Positions 25,728 through 38,818 of a stretch of 64,000 nt of DNA are shown here, in pieces. The notes under the pieces were generated by a model that had not been told where the DNA came from, ran no database searches, and was given only the letters and a program-made list of their open reading frames with translations. Positions within the stretch are counted from its first letter, which is position 1. Every line of letters begins with the position of its first letter. The translations under genes and the position numbers were made by a program. Where the stretch lies: the NCBI RefSeq assembly GCF_010093535.1, contig NW_022985183.1, forward strand, positions 594,956-658,955. Direction: 5' to 3'. The stretch comes from Lindgomyces ingoldianus. Lineage: Eukaryota; Ascomycota; Dothideomycetes; Pleosporales; Lindgomycetaceae.

Positions 25728-27190
25728 TAGCTTTTAATAAAATTAGAATAAACCTAAGCTTTAAAAAGTGTATAACCTTTTAGACATAATATAAAACATA
25801 TAAATGTAAAGTTTTACTTTTTAGATTATATAACAGCCTAGTAACTTACTAGCGCTATATAAATAACATATTAATTAACTATTTAAATAACTTTTATATT
25901 ACCTATCTAAATAACATCTTTATTTACTTTAAAAATAAAGTAACTTATACTCTTTATATTAAAAAGTTTTAGAGAGACTATAGTAAGTAAAATTATAAGT
26001 AAAAATTAAAAAAATTAAATTTTATATTACTTAAATAAAGTATCTTAGCTATATACTTTTAAATAAAGGACTAGAAGTTAACTTATAAAAAGTAAAAGTA
26101 CTACATAACTAGTAAGCGCTTACTACTATAATAAGTGTAAAAAATTTTTAAGCTTTACTAAATTTTATTAATAATTTATTTTAAAATTTTTTAATATAGG
26201 AAAACTAATTATTATACTTTAAAGTTTTACTACCTTTTTTATATAAACTTTAGAGTGTAATATAACTTTTAAAAAGCTAAAGTCTAAGCTACTAAAAATA
26301 CCTACATTTTACTATTTTAACTTTATGTTATAAACTAAAATTAAAACTAACACTTTTAATAAAGTAGTAGCAAGAGTCTTATCTTAGAAACATGCTAATA
26401 GAAATTAGTGCTTTATTTTATTTTATAGTAAAGTCCTATTTAGTTTAGAGCTAAACTAAGAAATATATAATAAAAAGCTATTTATAATTATTACTATGTT
26501 TAAATAATAAAAGGCTAAGCTTATATTAGTAATAATAAGCACTTTAGTATATATTAATTATTAGTTATTAGAGTACTTTATAATAATAAAAGTGCTAAAT
26601 GCTTATTAATTTTATTAAGCTAAAAAGTTAGCTTAGTATTACTTTTAAATTAAGTACACCTTTAGTAAGAATAACACTAGAGTAGACATCCTTAGCTATT
26701 ATAAATAAAATTTAGAAAATTTAAAAGTAGCTTAAACTAATAACTAGTTAAAAGTTTTTTTTAGACTATACTAACTTTACTTTTAAATTAATAAAGAATT
26801 AGCTTAGTACTATATTACTTAAACAACAACATAAGTAACTTTATTAAATATTATAGAAAAACTAAACTAGGTTATGTCTTTAAATTTTTTAAAATTAATT
26901 AATATATTTGTTGGTTAGCCTAGGTTTGATTAAACGAACGTACGCCTAAGGGGCGTACTAAGAGGTGAGTAGGCAAAGATCTTCTTATTATTAACTACTG
27001 CCTTCTCTCTTTATATAAAAAAAAAGGGCTCTTAAGTACACATAGCCCCTAACGCATAGGCTAGATAGCTAACATTTTAGGTAACCTAATTTAGCTATAC
27101 ATGTGTACAGACATAGCTGTACTTATGTATAAACACTAGTAACTTTTTACTTTTATAAAGTTACTTACTTATTTATATGTTAATTTTACT

Positions 27191-27200
27191 NNNNNNNNNN
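27191..27200. other. assembly gap (10 N)
   Basis: Ten N bases, flanked by T-rich sequence. The true length is unknown, so spacing and copy number in 26909-28756 are unreliable. Confidence 0.99.
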
Positions 27201-27354
27201 CTTTTACTTTTTTTTTTAGAGCTAACCTTTAGTGCTTTTTTTATTTATAATATCCTCTAGCTTTTTAGCTTATGTATAATTTAACCTGCTTTTAGGATAG
27301 TGCTTATACTTAGCTAAAGTAAAAAAAAGTTCTTACTTAATTATATAAAAAAAG

Positions 27355-27606
27355 TTGTTAAAATTATGTATTATTTATTTTTTAAAGTTATTTTACTTTT
27401 ATAGTGTGTACTTTCCTCTTAGCAGCTTACACATGTTAGAGAGGATGTACACTACATATAAAGCTTATTATTATAGTAGAGAAAAGTCTATATTTATTTT
27501 ATTATGTAAAAGATTTAAATTTACCTCTCTATATAAGATTATTTTAGACACACATGTAACCCCTAATAACTCTTTATATAAGGTGTATAAAAACGCCATA
27601 ACTTAG
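27355..27606 (+). other. 83-codon open frame of unknown nature
   Basis: Open frame inside the short LTR element, containing THVTPNNSLYKVYKNAIT near its end. It stays open where its surroundings are full of stops, which is notable, but I recognise no domain. It may be a remnant of an element protein. Its start is not a convincing ATG context. Confidence 0.25.
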
Positions 27607-27849
27607 AGGGGAGTGTAGGTTAATTGCCTTCTGTGTAGGTAATTAATCCCTAGGGGGGGGAGAAGAAGGTGTTAGTTAATTGCCTTTTATGTAGGCAATA
27701 GATGTTAAGTTGCAGCGTGTTTAGGCAACGTAGGGGGGGGGGAGAGAGGGTATATTACAGGCTTTTATATGTGCAATAGATGTTAACTAATTAATTACCT
27801 CTTATATAGGCAATTAATTAAGGGGGTGTTAATAAGGTAAGCTGCTAAT

Positions 27850-28285
27850 AAGGAGCCTTCTCTGTGTAGCTACACACGCAGTAGGTTTCTAATTATGTAG
27901 CCTGTATTATCTCCTCTGCGTAGCTACGCACGCAGTAGGTAAGTAGTTGCACAGCCTATGTTAACAGAAAGCTCTAGGGCGCATAAAAGCTTAGCAGTAA
28001 GCCCTCTCTGTGTAGCTACGCACATAGCAGGTTGCTAATCTTATCTTTGTGTAATTAGTTAATCTAGAGGCGCGCATAAGGCTTGCTTACCCCTCTCTAT
28101 GTAGCTACGCACATAGTAGATGTAAGCTTCTTTGTACCTTCTCTGCGTAGCTACACACGCAGTAGGTGTAAGCTTCTTGTATAGTAGTAGTTTTATTAAT
28201 TCTTACAAATCTGCCTATTAAAAAGACAGGTTTTCTATAAAGGCTTAAAAAGCCCTCTCTGTATAGCTATACACATAGTAAGTTT
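27850..28285. repeat. dispersed palindromic repeat, six copies
   Basis: Six copies of a unit like CTCTGCGTAGCTACGCACGC followed by AGTAGGT start near 27855, 27911, 28003, 28101, 28139 and 28255. The core TGCGTAGCTACGCA is a perfect 14-bp palindrome able to form a hairpin. Variants keep the GTAGCTAC centre or a mutated form of it. Confidence 0.75.
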
Positions 28286-28567
28286 AAGCTTTTGCAGTAA
28301 AACAGTTTATTAATAAACTAATTAGTGTTAGTTAACTTAGGTTTAATTAAATAAACATATACTTAAAGGGCATACTAAGAGGTAAGTAAGTAAAGATCTT
28401 TTTATTATTAACTACTGCCCTCTTTTTTTATATAAAGAAAGAGGGCTCTTAAGTACACATAGCCTCTAACGCACAGGCTAGATAGCTAACGTTTCAGGCA
28501 ACCTAATTCAGCTGTACGCGTGTACAGACACAGCTGTACTTACGTACAGACACTGGCAACTTTTTAC

Positions 28568-28590
28568 TTTTTTTTTTTTTTTTTTTTTTT
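28568..28590. repeat. T homopolymer tract
   Basis: A run of more than 20 T residues just before the truncated third LTR copy. It could be a replication-slippage product or mark a false join in the assembly. Confidence 0.85.
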
Positions 28591-29492
28591 CAGGCAAAGA
28601 TCTTCTTGTTATTGACTACTGCCCTCTCTCTTCGTACGAAGAAAGAGGGCTCTTAAGTACACATAGCCCCTAACGCACAGGCCAGATAGCCAACGTTTCA
28701 GGCAACCTAAATCAGCCGTACGCGTGTACGGACACAGCTGTACTTACGTACGGACAATATTACTTTAAAAAAATAAAGCTTTTTTTATATAAAAGTAAAA
28801 ACTCTTACTTTACTATTATTAAATAAGAAATAAACTACTTCTTTATACTAACTATTTATATGTTTTAGTAGACTTGCTACTGTGTACCTAACTTATCTAA
28901 AAAGTCTATAATTATGTATCTTTAGCACACCTTAGTGCTACTAAGACTTATTAATTACTATTCTAAAAGTAGTACTAAAAATGTATAAAAGCTACTTATA
29001 AATAATATATATAAAATTACTTTTTTTATTATAAAGCTTATTTAAAATAAGCCTAAACTTTAGAGTTTATTTACTCTCTTTTAATTCTTAATTAACTAAT
29101 ATAGCACTTATGTATTAACTTTAAGAATTTTTTTAAAAATAAGTCTAGTTATAACTAGATTATAGTTATAATTAATTATATATCTAAATAAGCTATTTTT
29201 ATTTCTTACTATAAAATAATTAATACTTAAAAAATAGCTACCTTATTTATTTAATAAGTATACTGTTTTAGCTATAACGTACTTTATAGGCGAGTTGCTT
29301 ACTCACCTAAGTTACTTACTTTTGCTAAAACCCTACTACACTACTTTTCTTATAATAATGCATTTTTAATAACACTACTTAGATGTGTTAAAAGAACATT
29401 AGATACAGCTTACACTTTAGGCTTTTAAATAAAACATAACACTTTCTAAGCAACATACTACAGCTATTTATAAAGTTCTTTAAAAAATAATA

Positions 29493-31358
29493 ACGTACTT
29501 TATAGGCAAGTTGCTTACACACCTAAGTTGCTTACTTTTACTAAGACTCTACTACACTACTTTTCTTACACTAATGCATTTCTAACAACACTACTTAAAT
29601 GTGTTAAAAGAATGTTAGATGTAGCTTACACTTTAAGCTTTTAAATAAAATGTAACACTTTTTAACTAACATGCTGCAGCTATCTATAAGGTCTTTTAAA
29701 AGATAATAAGTAACTAATATGCTAGATAACCTTTCTAAGCTAATTATATAGCTAACTTATAAAAGCTAGATAATAATAAAAAGTAAGTAATTATTTAGCA
29801 CATACTTAAGCTAGATGCGCAAGGATTTCCCCTCTAGCTAGTAGCTGTAGCTAATATAGCTAATTTTTTATGTACTAAGCATAATATAAGCTATGTTAGT
29901 ATAAACTAGCTTAATATGTTTATTAAGTGTTACCTAGAGCTTAAAGTAAAGTTTAAGTATAACTATAACTATAAAAAAGCTTTTTATAAAAATTTTATAG
30001 TAATTTAAAGCTAGTTTAATCTTATAAAAAATATTAAAGCTAAGTATAGCATCTAGAATAACAACACATATAACTTTAATAAAATAAAGTTTATAATAGG
30101 CTAGATATCTACTAGAGCAGTTATTATAAGTTTAGAGAGATAAAGACAGCTAAAAGCAGTCTAGCTAGGTAACTAAGAGTAGATAACAGCTATCTAAGGT
30201 ATTAATACTAAAAAGTAGGCTATTTTGCTTTTTATTATTTTCTAGGGTAGTAACTACCTTTTAAACTAGTATAAAGAGGAAAATCTACTTTAGAATTAAG
30301 TTATTATAATCTTTAAGTGTAGCTAGACTACTAATTAGCTTAGTTTAGACTAGTTAAAGCACTTTAACATATATATAAAAAAGTGTACTGTTAGCAGCTA
30401 CTGTCTGCTAGTTATTAATAGCTATAAAAGCTATAACTTACTTTATTTTTAGTAATACTATAAAAATAATAAGATTATTACTATTTACATGCTTTTTTAC
30501 TTATTACACTTTTTATAGCTACTTAATATAGGTTGTTTTACTCTTTTAAAAAAGGTATATAGGCGCTAAGCTAAAAACTTTATGCGTAACTAAATTACTT
30601 ATATTATAAAAATAAAGTTTTTACTATGCTTTAAAGTAGCTTATAATACTATAATTACTTTTAGTAATATTTAAAAAGAGTTTTAAAGCGCTAGATTAGT
30701 TCCTTTTAACTTATAATAAGTTATAATAGGCTTTAATGTAAAGTTGTGCACTCTATTACTACTACTACTTATATATAATAAGCCCTAGTAGTTGTAAACC
30801 TTAAGTAATACCTTAAAACTTAAGTTATAATTAATGCTTATAAAGATAAAAATTTAGAAGCATATAAATAGTTTACTAACTTTTATAGTTAAGGTGTTTA
30901 AAAAGGTTTTAAAGAGGGCAGCAATAATTATGTATAAGCTAGTGTTAGTGTAATAGGCAATTACTAAGCTTTAAGCAGCTAATAAAGCTGCTACATAATA
31001 TAAATTACATAAAAAAAAGCAGATTAAGGCAGAAAAAACTTTAATAATTTAAAAAGGCCTACGCTTAACAGCTCTAAAGGAGTTTAAGGCGCGCAGTAAT
31101 AGGAAAAAGGCAAAGAAGCAGGTGCAAGCTAAAGTAGGTAAGCTATTCTAAAAGCGCTGCAGACAGTGCAATTAGACTAGGCATAACGCGCAAATGTGTA
31201 AGCAAGAAGCAGAAGTAGTATCTAAATAATATTCTAGGCTATACTGTACTATATAGTGCTAGAGCAGGTTGTTATAGGCTATAATAGAGTTTGTTAGGGT
31301 GGGGTCTTGGCAAAAGTGAGCGACTCGAGTGTGTGAGCGACTCGCCCATGAAGTACGT
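29493..31358 (+). mobile_element. pogo-like transposon F, full length
   Basis: 1866 bp, TA on both sides, uninterrupted. The right TIR is nearly unmutated (GAGCGACTCGAGTGTGTGAG) while the left is mutated. The transposase region has many TAA and TAG stops. It is inserted 214 bp into element E. Confidence 0.9.
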
Positions 31359-32082
31359 TAAGTAACTAACACACTAAATAACCTTTTTAAGCTAATTATA
31401 TAGCTAACTTATAAAAGCTAGATAATAACAAAAAGTAGGTAATTATTTAGCACATACTTAAGCTAGATGCGCAAGGATTTCCCCTCTAGCTAGCAGCTAT
31501 AGCTAATATAGCTAATTTTTTACACACTAAGCATAATATAAGCTATGTTAGCATAAACTAGCTTAATATGTTTATTAAGTGTTACCTAAAGCTTAAAGTA
31601 AAGTTTAAGTGTAAGTATAACTATAAAAAAGCTTTTTATAAAAAATTTATAGTAATTTAAAGCTAGTTTAACTTTATAAAAAATATTAAAGCTAAGTATA
31701 GCATCTAAAATAATAATATATACAACTTTAATAAAATAAGGTTTATAATAGGCTAAATATCTACTAGAGTAGTTATTATAAGTTTAGAAAGATAAAAATA
31801 GCTAAAAGCAGTCTAGCTAGGCAACTAGAAGTAGACAATAGCTATTTAAGGCATTAATGCTAAAAGGTAAGCTATTCTGCTTTTTATTATTTTTTAGAGT
31901 AGTAACTACTTTTTAAACTAGTATAAAAAAAATTTACTTTAAAATTAAGTTATTATAATCTCTAAGCATAGCTAGACTACTAATTAGCTTAGTCTAGACT
32001 AGTTAAAGCACTTTAATATGCATATAAAGAAGTGTACTGTTAGCAGCTACTGTTTACTAGTTATTAATAGCTATAAAAGCTA

Positions 32083-33214
32083 ACGTACCTAACGGGTTGG
32101 CCGGCCACACGGGTTGGCCGGCCACTTTTGCCAAGCCCCTACTAAACTCTACCTATCTACATAATGCCTTAACAACAACACTAGATTAAATCTTCTAAAG
32201 AACGTTAGATATAGCTTGCTTTTTAGGCTCTTAAATAAGACTTAAAACTCTCCTTACAACGCGCTGCAGCTATCTGTGATGTCTCTTACGCGACGCTGAG
32301 CGATTAACGCGCTAGACAGCCTTTACAAGTAGAATGCTAGCCTAAATTAAGGAATCTAACTAAGCTTAAAAAAAAAGTAGTTGTTAAGTACATACTTAAG
32401 CTTATTACATATAGATTTCCCTCTAGGCTTGCAGCTGTAGCTAATATAGCTAATTCCTTGCCCACAGAGCGTAATCTAGGCTAGGTTAGCTTAAACTAGA
32501 CTAGTATATAAGTTAAGCACTGCCCTAAGTTTATAATAAAGTTTAATTACAAGTATAATTATAAAAAAGCGCTTTATAAGGATCTAGAGGTTATCTAGGG
32601 CTAGTTTTGCCTAGTAGCTAACATAAAAGCTAAATATAGTATCTAAGATAAAGACAAGTATAACTTTAATAAGTTAAGCTTTATAATAGGCTAGATATTA
32701 ACTAGAGCAGTTGTTACAGCTTTAAAGAGACAAGAACAGCTAAAGGCAATACAGCAAAGTAATAAAAAGTAGATAATAGTTATCTAGAGCATTAACATAA
32801 CAGAGTAGGCTATAAGATTATAGAGCTTTAAGCAGTAAATAAAGCTGCTATGCAACATAGACTGCATAAAAAAAAGCATATTTAAGCAGAAAAAACTTTA
32901 ATAGTTAAAGATAGGGCTTCTCTAACTGCTCTAAAGGAGTTTAAAGCGTGTAGTAATAGGAAGAAGCTAAAAACATAAGTGCACGCTAAAGAAAGTAAGC
33001 TAAGTTAAAGGCAATATAAGTAGTGCAATTAAACTAGGCATAACTTGCGTATATGTAAGCAAGTAGTAAAAGTAGACTTTAAATAATATCTTATGTTGTA
33101 TTACTTTATATAGGGCTAAAGTGGGCTGTTTTGCGAGAGAATAGGGTGGTTTTAGTAGGGGCTTAGCAAAAGTGGCCGGCCAACCTGTGTGGCCAGCCAA
33201 CCTGTTAGGTACGT
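32083..33214 (+). mobile_element. internally deleted pogo-like element D
   Basis: 1132 bp of the ACGTACCTAAC family inserted in E. Both ends carry two GGTTGGCCGGCCAC-type subrepeats. It has the same deletion junction as C (GTAGGCTATAAGATTATAG). The left flank is TA but the right flank reads TG, so one base of the duplication seems changed. Confidence 0.83.
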
Positions 33215-35564
33215 TGTGACTTGCTTTATTTTTAGTAATACTATAAAAATAATAAAATTATTACTATTTATATACTTTTTTACTTATTATACTTTTTATA
33301 GCTATTTAATATAGGTTGTTTTACTTTTTTAAAAAAGGTGTATAAGCGCTAAGCTAAAAACCTTATATATAACTAAATTACTTATATTATAAAAATAAAG
33401 TTTTTACTATACTTTAAAGCAGCTTATAATGCTATAATTACTTTTAGTAATATTTAAAGAAAGTTTTAAGGCGCTAGATTAGTTTTTTTTTAACTTATAA
33501 TAAGTTATAATAAGCCTTAATATAAAGTTACGCACTTTATTACTACTACTACTTATATATAATAAGCTCTAGTAGTTGTAAACCTTAAGTAATACTTTAG
33601 AACTTAAGTTATAATTAATGCTTATAAAGATAAAAATTTAAAAGTATATAAATAGTTTACTAACTTCTATAGTTAAGGTGTTTAAGAAAGTCTTAAAAAA
33701 AGTAGTAATAATTATATATAAGCTAGTATTAGTGTAATAAGAAATTACTAAGCTTTAAGTAGCTAATAAGGCTACTACATAATATAAATTACATAAAAAA
33801 AGTAAATTAAAGTAAAAAAAACCTTAATAATTTAAAAAAGCCTACGCTTAATAGCTTTAAAGAAGTTTAAAGCGCGCAGTAATAAGAAAAAAGTAAAGAA
33901 GTAAGTGTAAGCTAAAGTAAGTAAGCTATTTTAAAGGCGCTGCAGATAGTGTAATTAGACTAGGCATAACACACAAACATGTAAGCAAGAAGCAGAAGTA
34001 GTATCTAAATAATATTCTAGGCTGTACTATACTATATAGTGCTAGAGCGGGTTGTTATAGGCTATAATAGAGTTTATTAGGGTAGGGTCTTAGCAAAAGT
34101 AAGCAACTCAGGTGTGTGAGCAACTCGCCTATAAAGTACGTTATACTTAAAACTATTATTTTTAACTAAAGACTTTAGTTTATATCTAGTTTTTAGTCTA
34201 AATTTTATTAAATTTTAAGTATAAAAGTTAAGCTTTTTACTACTTATTATAAAAAAATAAATAGCTAAATAAAGATTATAAATAAGTATATTAATTAAAA
34301 ACTAAGGCTTTTTATATTTTTTTTTACTAAAATAACTAAAGTTTTTTACTACTTTTAATTAATTAAGCTTAGATAACTTTACTTTATATATTAATTAAAA
34401 TGTTTTTATATTAAGTTTTATATAGCTTTAAACTATGTTAAAGCTAGAACTAAAAACATTCTATAGAAACTATTACAGCTATAAATAAGCTAAATTATAA
34501 AAATGCTCTAGCATTAGCAACTTACATACATGCAGCCTAGAAGCTAGCTAAGACTTATATAAAAAAAGCCTAGGATTAGATGTAAACTATAGTTAACTAC
34601 TACTACTAGCTAGTTAACTAAAAGGTTAGTAATATAGTCTACTTAAACACTAAAAACTTAGCTATTTAAAGACTTAGCTAAAAACTATCTAAATAATAAA
34701 AAAGCTTTTTTAAAGTACTTAAATGAGTTAAAAACGTATACTACTTAAAGCTACTTTTAAAGTTAAAAATATATAATATCTTTATACTAAATATACTTTA
34801 TAAAGACTTTGAAGATCTATTTTTAAAATAAAAACTCCTAAAACCCCCTAAAATTACTATTAATAAAGTTAAAAAGAAAAAAGTAAAAAAAATACTTACT
34901 AGTAAGCTTTCCTAAAAAATGCTTAAGTACTAAGTAAAATAAGTAAAATATAACTTTAATTTAGTCTAGTATAAAGCTTTAAATTTTATAAATTCTTTTT
35001 ATAAACTAAAAGCTTTTTATAATAAGCATTTAAATTAGCTAGAACTTTTAAAGGCTTTATATAAGTAAATTAAGGCTTTTAAAGCTAGTGTAAAAGGCAT
35101 AGATTACTTAGTAAATAATAAAGTATAAAAGTAAAAAGTAAATTTATAGTTATATATAATAGTATTATAACTTTATAGATATTATGCTAGAGAGGTTTAA
35201 TAGTAAGCTATTAAACACTTTTTTTTAGACTTTTTTTTAAACCTTTTTTACTTTATTCTTAGCTACTTAAAAGTGCTATAATGTTTACTTAAAAGTTAAA
35301 CACTAAAGCTTTTAGAGCTAAAACTTAATAAAGTAACTTAGTGTTTTAGTAAAATAAAGCTACTTAGACACTAGCTATAAAAAAACTAGCTTTCTAACTT
35401 TTTATAACCTACACTACTTATACTAGGTTTTAAGTAGACTTTAAAATAGCTTTAAAAGCTTTTTTTTTTATCTTTTTTACTTTTTATATTTTAGGCTGCT
35501 GCTTATAGCTTAAGATAGCTTTAAAAAACTAAAAATTTTTTTTATAATATAAAAAAAACTTATA

Positions 35565-37430
35565 ACGTACTTCATAGGCGAGTCGCTTACACACCTAAGT
35601 TGCTTACTTTTGCCAAGACCCTACCCTAACAAACTCTATTATAGCCTATAACAACCTGCTCTAGCACTATATAGTACAGTACAGCCTAGAATATTATTTA
35701 GATACTACTTCTACTTCTTGCTTACACATTTGCGTGTTATGCCTAGTCTAATTACACTATCTGCAGCGCCTTTAGAATAGCTTACTTACTTTAGCTTACA
35801 CCTGCTTCTTTGCCTTCTTCCTGTTACTGCGCGCTCTAAACTCTTTTAAAGCTGTTAAGTGTAGGCTTTTCTAAATTATTAAAGTCTTTTCTACTTTAAT
35901 TTACTTTTTTTTATGTAATTTATGTTGTGTAGCAGCTTTATTAGCTGCTTAAAGCTTAGTAATTTTCTATTACACTAACACTAGCTTATGCGTAATTATT
36001 GCTGCCCTTTTTAAGACTTTCTTAAACACCTTAACTATAAAAGTTAGTAAACTATTTATATGCTTTTAAATCTTTGTCTTTATAAGCATTAATTATAACC
36101 TAATTTTTAAAGTATTGCTTAGAGTTTATAACTACTAAAGCTTGTTATATATAAGTAGTAGTAGTAATAGAGTGCGCAACTTTACATTAAAGCCTATTAT
36201 AACTTATTATAAGTTAAAAGAAACTAATCTAGTGCTTTAGAACCCTTCTTAAATATTACTAAAAGTAATTATAGCATTATAGGCTGCTTTAAAGCATAGT
36301 AAAAACTTTATCTTTATAATATAAGTAATTTAGTTACACATAAGGTTTTTAGCTTAGCGCTTATACACTTTTTTTAAAGGAGCAAAACAACCTATATTAA
36401 GTAGCTATAAAAGGTGCAATAAGTAAAAAAGTATATAAATAGTAATAATCTTATTATCTTTATAGTATTACTAAAAATAAAGTAAGTTGTAGCTTTTATA
36501 GCTGTTAATAACTAGCAAATAGTAGCTGCTAACAGTACACTTCTTTATATGCGCATTAAAGTGCTTTAACTAGTCTAGACTAAGCTAATTAGTAGTCTAG
36601 CTGCACTTAGAGATTATAATAACTTAATCTTAAAGTAAATTTTCTTTTTTATACTAGTTTAAAAGGTAGTTACTACTCTAAAAAATAATAAAAAGCAAAA
36701 TAGCTTACTTTTTAGCATTAATGCTCTAGATAGCTATTATCTACTCTTAGTTACCTAGCTAGACTGCTTTTAGCTGTCCTTATCTCTTTAAACTTATAAT
36801 AACTGCTCTAGTAGATATCTAGCCTATTATAAACTTTATCTTATTAAAGTTGTATATGTTGTTATTCTAGATGCTATACTTAGCTTTAATATTCTTTATA
36901 AGGTTAAACTAGCTTTAAATTACTATAGGATTTTTATAAAAAGCTTTTTTATAGTTATACTTACACTTAAACTTTACTTTAAGCTTTAGGTAACACTTAA
37001 TAAATATATTAAGCTAGTTTATGCTAATATAGCTTATATTATGCTTAGCGCGTAAAGAATTAGCTATATTAGCTATAGCTACTAGCTAGGAGGGAAATCC
37101 TTACGCATCTAGCTTAAGTATGTGCTAAATAATTACCTACTCCTTGTTATTATCTAGCTTTTATAAGTTAGCTGTATAATTAGCTTAGAAAAGTTGTCTA
37201 GTGTGTTAGTTACTTATTATTTTTTAAGGGACTCTATAGATAGCTGCAGCGCGTTAGTTAAAAAGTATTATGTCTTATTTAAAAGCCTAGAGTATAAGCT
37301 GCATCTAATATTTCTTTAACACATTTAAGTAGTGTTGTTAGGAATGCATTAGTGTAGAAAAAGTAGTGTAGTAGGGTCTTAGCAAAAGTAAGCAACTTAG
37401 GTGTGTAAGCAACTCGCCTATGAAGTACGT
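35565..37430 (-). mobile_element. pogo-like transposon G, full length, inverted
   Basis: 1866 bp, TA on both sides, reverse orientation relative to F: its C-terminal end comes first. The TIR starts ACGTACTTCATAGGCGAGTC. The transposase is broken by stops. It is inserted in the Gypsy element downstream of the integrase remnant. Confidence 0.88.
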
Positions 37431-38033
37431 TATGTATGTTAGTAAACTATACTTTAGCTATATTAAACTATATTTATATAAAGTTAAATTTTTTATTATG
37501 TAAAGTGTAATACTTACGTTTTTTTAATTTGAGGAACTAAAAAAAAAACTTAACTTAAAAGCTATAAGCTAAGGCATAGGCAGCTTAAAAGTAGATAACT
37601 TAAAAAGCCTCTAAAAAGGCTCTAGAAAAAAAGTAGAGTAGTATAGTAAATTTTTTTAATACTATAATTAGTTAGTAGACTAAGGTATAAGATGTTAAGT
37701 GTATAATAATACTTATATAGTAAAGATTTAAAACATAGCTAAAAAAAAAACTAATAATATTAACTAAACTATATAAGTAAGGTAAGTAAACATTTATTAC
37801 TATAAATAATAAATTTACTATATTAATAACTATACTGCTAGTTACTACTAAATAAAAACATTATAATAAAAGCATTATATTAGTATTAGAGTTTTAGTTT
37901 ATTTCTTAGTAATAAAAAATTTTAGTTAAGATAGTTATACTTATTATATTTTATTTAAATTAGTTTTAAATTAGTTTTAAATATTTTTTATATACTATAA
38001 ATAAAAACTATTAGCTTATAAAAAAAGAAGTAG

Positions 38034-38323
38034 TGTAATAATTTTATAAATTATTTTATCTTAGGTTGCTTAGATCCTATCTAAAGAGTCCCTGTATTAG
38101 CCCTAACTATAACTTAACCTAGTCTTCTACAGTTACTTTTATTCTTTTATGTATTTAGTTGCACCTTGCCTCTGTAGCTAGCTTAGTAGTTTTCTAATAT
38201 TCTTTTGTACAAGGCCTATAGGTGTTAATAGCATTCCTAGGTTCAGAGTCCCCACGCACTCCTATATGCCTCTGAGTGGATTCCCACCGCATTCGGACCC
38301 ATTGTCTTGCCTGCGCCGTTACA
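38034..38323 (+). repeat. 3' LTR of the large Gypsy element
   Basis: 290 bp, followed by GCTAG. Its left flank (AGTAG) does not match its right flank, so it is not a solo LTR; its right flank matches the left flank of the LTR at 10321, which pairs the two. Confidence 0.82.
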
Positions 38324-38818
38324 GCTAGTAACTATAGCTAATATAGCTAATTCTTTACACAGTAAGTATAATCTAAAGTATGTTAGCATAAACTAGCCTA
38401 GTATAATTATAAAGTGTTATCTAAAGCTTAAAATAAAGTTTTAAGTGTAAGTATAGTTAGTAAATATTTAGGCTATTATAAAGCTTATTTTATTAAAGTT
38501 ATATATATTATTATTCTAAATACTATACTTAGCTTTTATATTTTTTATAAGGCTAAACTAGCTTTAAATTACTTTAAAATTTTTATAAAAAGCTTTTATA
38601 TAGTTATACATACACTTAAACTTTACTTTAAGCTTTAGATAACACTTTATAACTATACTAAGCTAGTATATGCTAATATAGCCTATATTATAATTAGTGT
38701 GCAAAGAATTAGCTGTATTAGCTACAGCTACTAGCTAAAAGGAAAATCCTTACATATATAGCTTAAGTATACATTTAATAATTGCCTTCTTTTTATTATT
38801 ATTTAGCCTTTATAAGTT

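Larger units (their letters stand above)
26909..28756. mobile_element. short LTR element with 227-bp LTRs, containing an assembly gap
   Basis: A 227-bp LTR-like unit occurs at 26909-27135 and 28326-28552, and a 5'-truncated third copy ends at 28756. The unit starts TGTT and ends ACA. ATATT precedes the first copy and follows the third, as expected of a target duplication. The body holds G-tracts, palindromic repeats and a 10-N gap. No RT or integrase is visible, so it looks non-autonomous, or shortened by misassembly. The three copies differ greatly in mutation load. Confidence 0.6.
29277..34141 (+). mobile_element. pogo-like transposon E (1.86-kb family), split by F and D
   Basis: Ends 29277 and 34141 are flanked by TA. 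Removing F (29493-31358) and D (32083-33214) with their duplications leaves 1863 bp, within 3 bp of the uninterrupted copies F and G, which confirms the reconstruction. The TIR begins ACGTACTTTATAGGCGAG. The degraded DDE transposase is related to the A/B family, and a CRQC-like motif lies near the C-terminus. Confidence 0.87.
10321..38323 (+). mobile_element. Ty3/Gypsy LTR retrotransposon holding nested insertions
   Basis: Two 290-bp LTRs (10321-10610 and 38034-38323) run from TGTAA to a mutated TTACA and are flanked by the 5-bp duplication GCTAG (10316-10320 and 38324-38328). Removing the LTRs rejoins a pogo-like sequence, which supports the pairing. A purine tract just before 38034 is the likely polypurine tract. 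About 8.4 kb of internal sequence remains between insertions and includes mutated Gag-like sequence near 22.6-23.3 kb. An integrase C-terminal stretch near 34.6-34.8 kb reads like GDLVYL...KGPFKVL. All frames carry many stops. It contains the elements at 11297-22471, 24627-25727, 26909-28756, 29277-34141 and 35565-37430. Confidence 0.8.
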
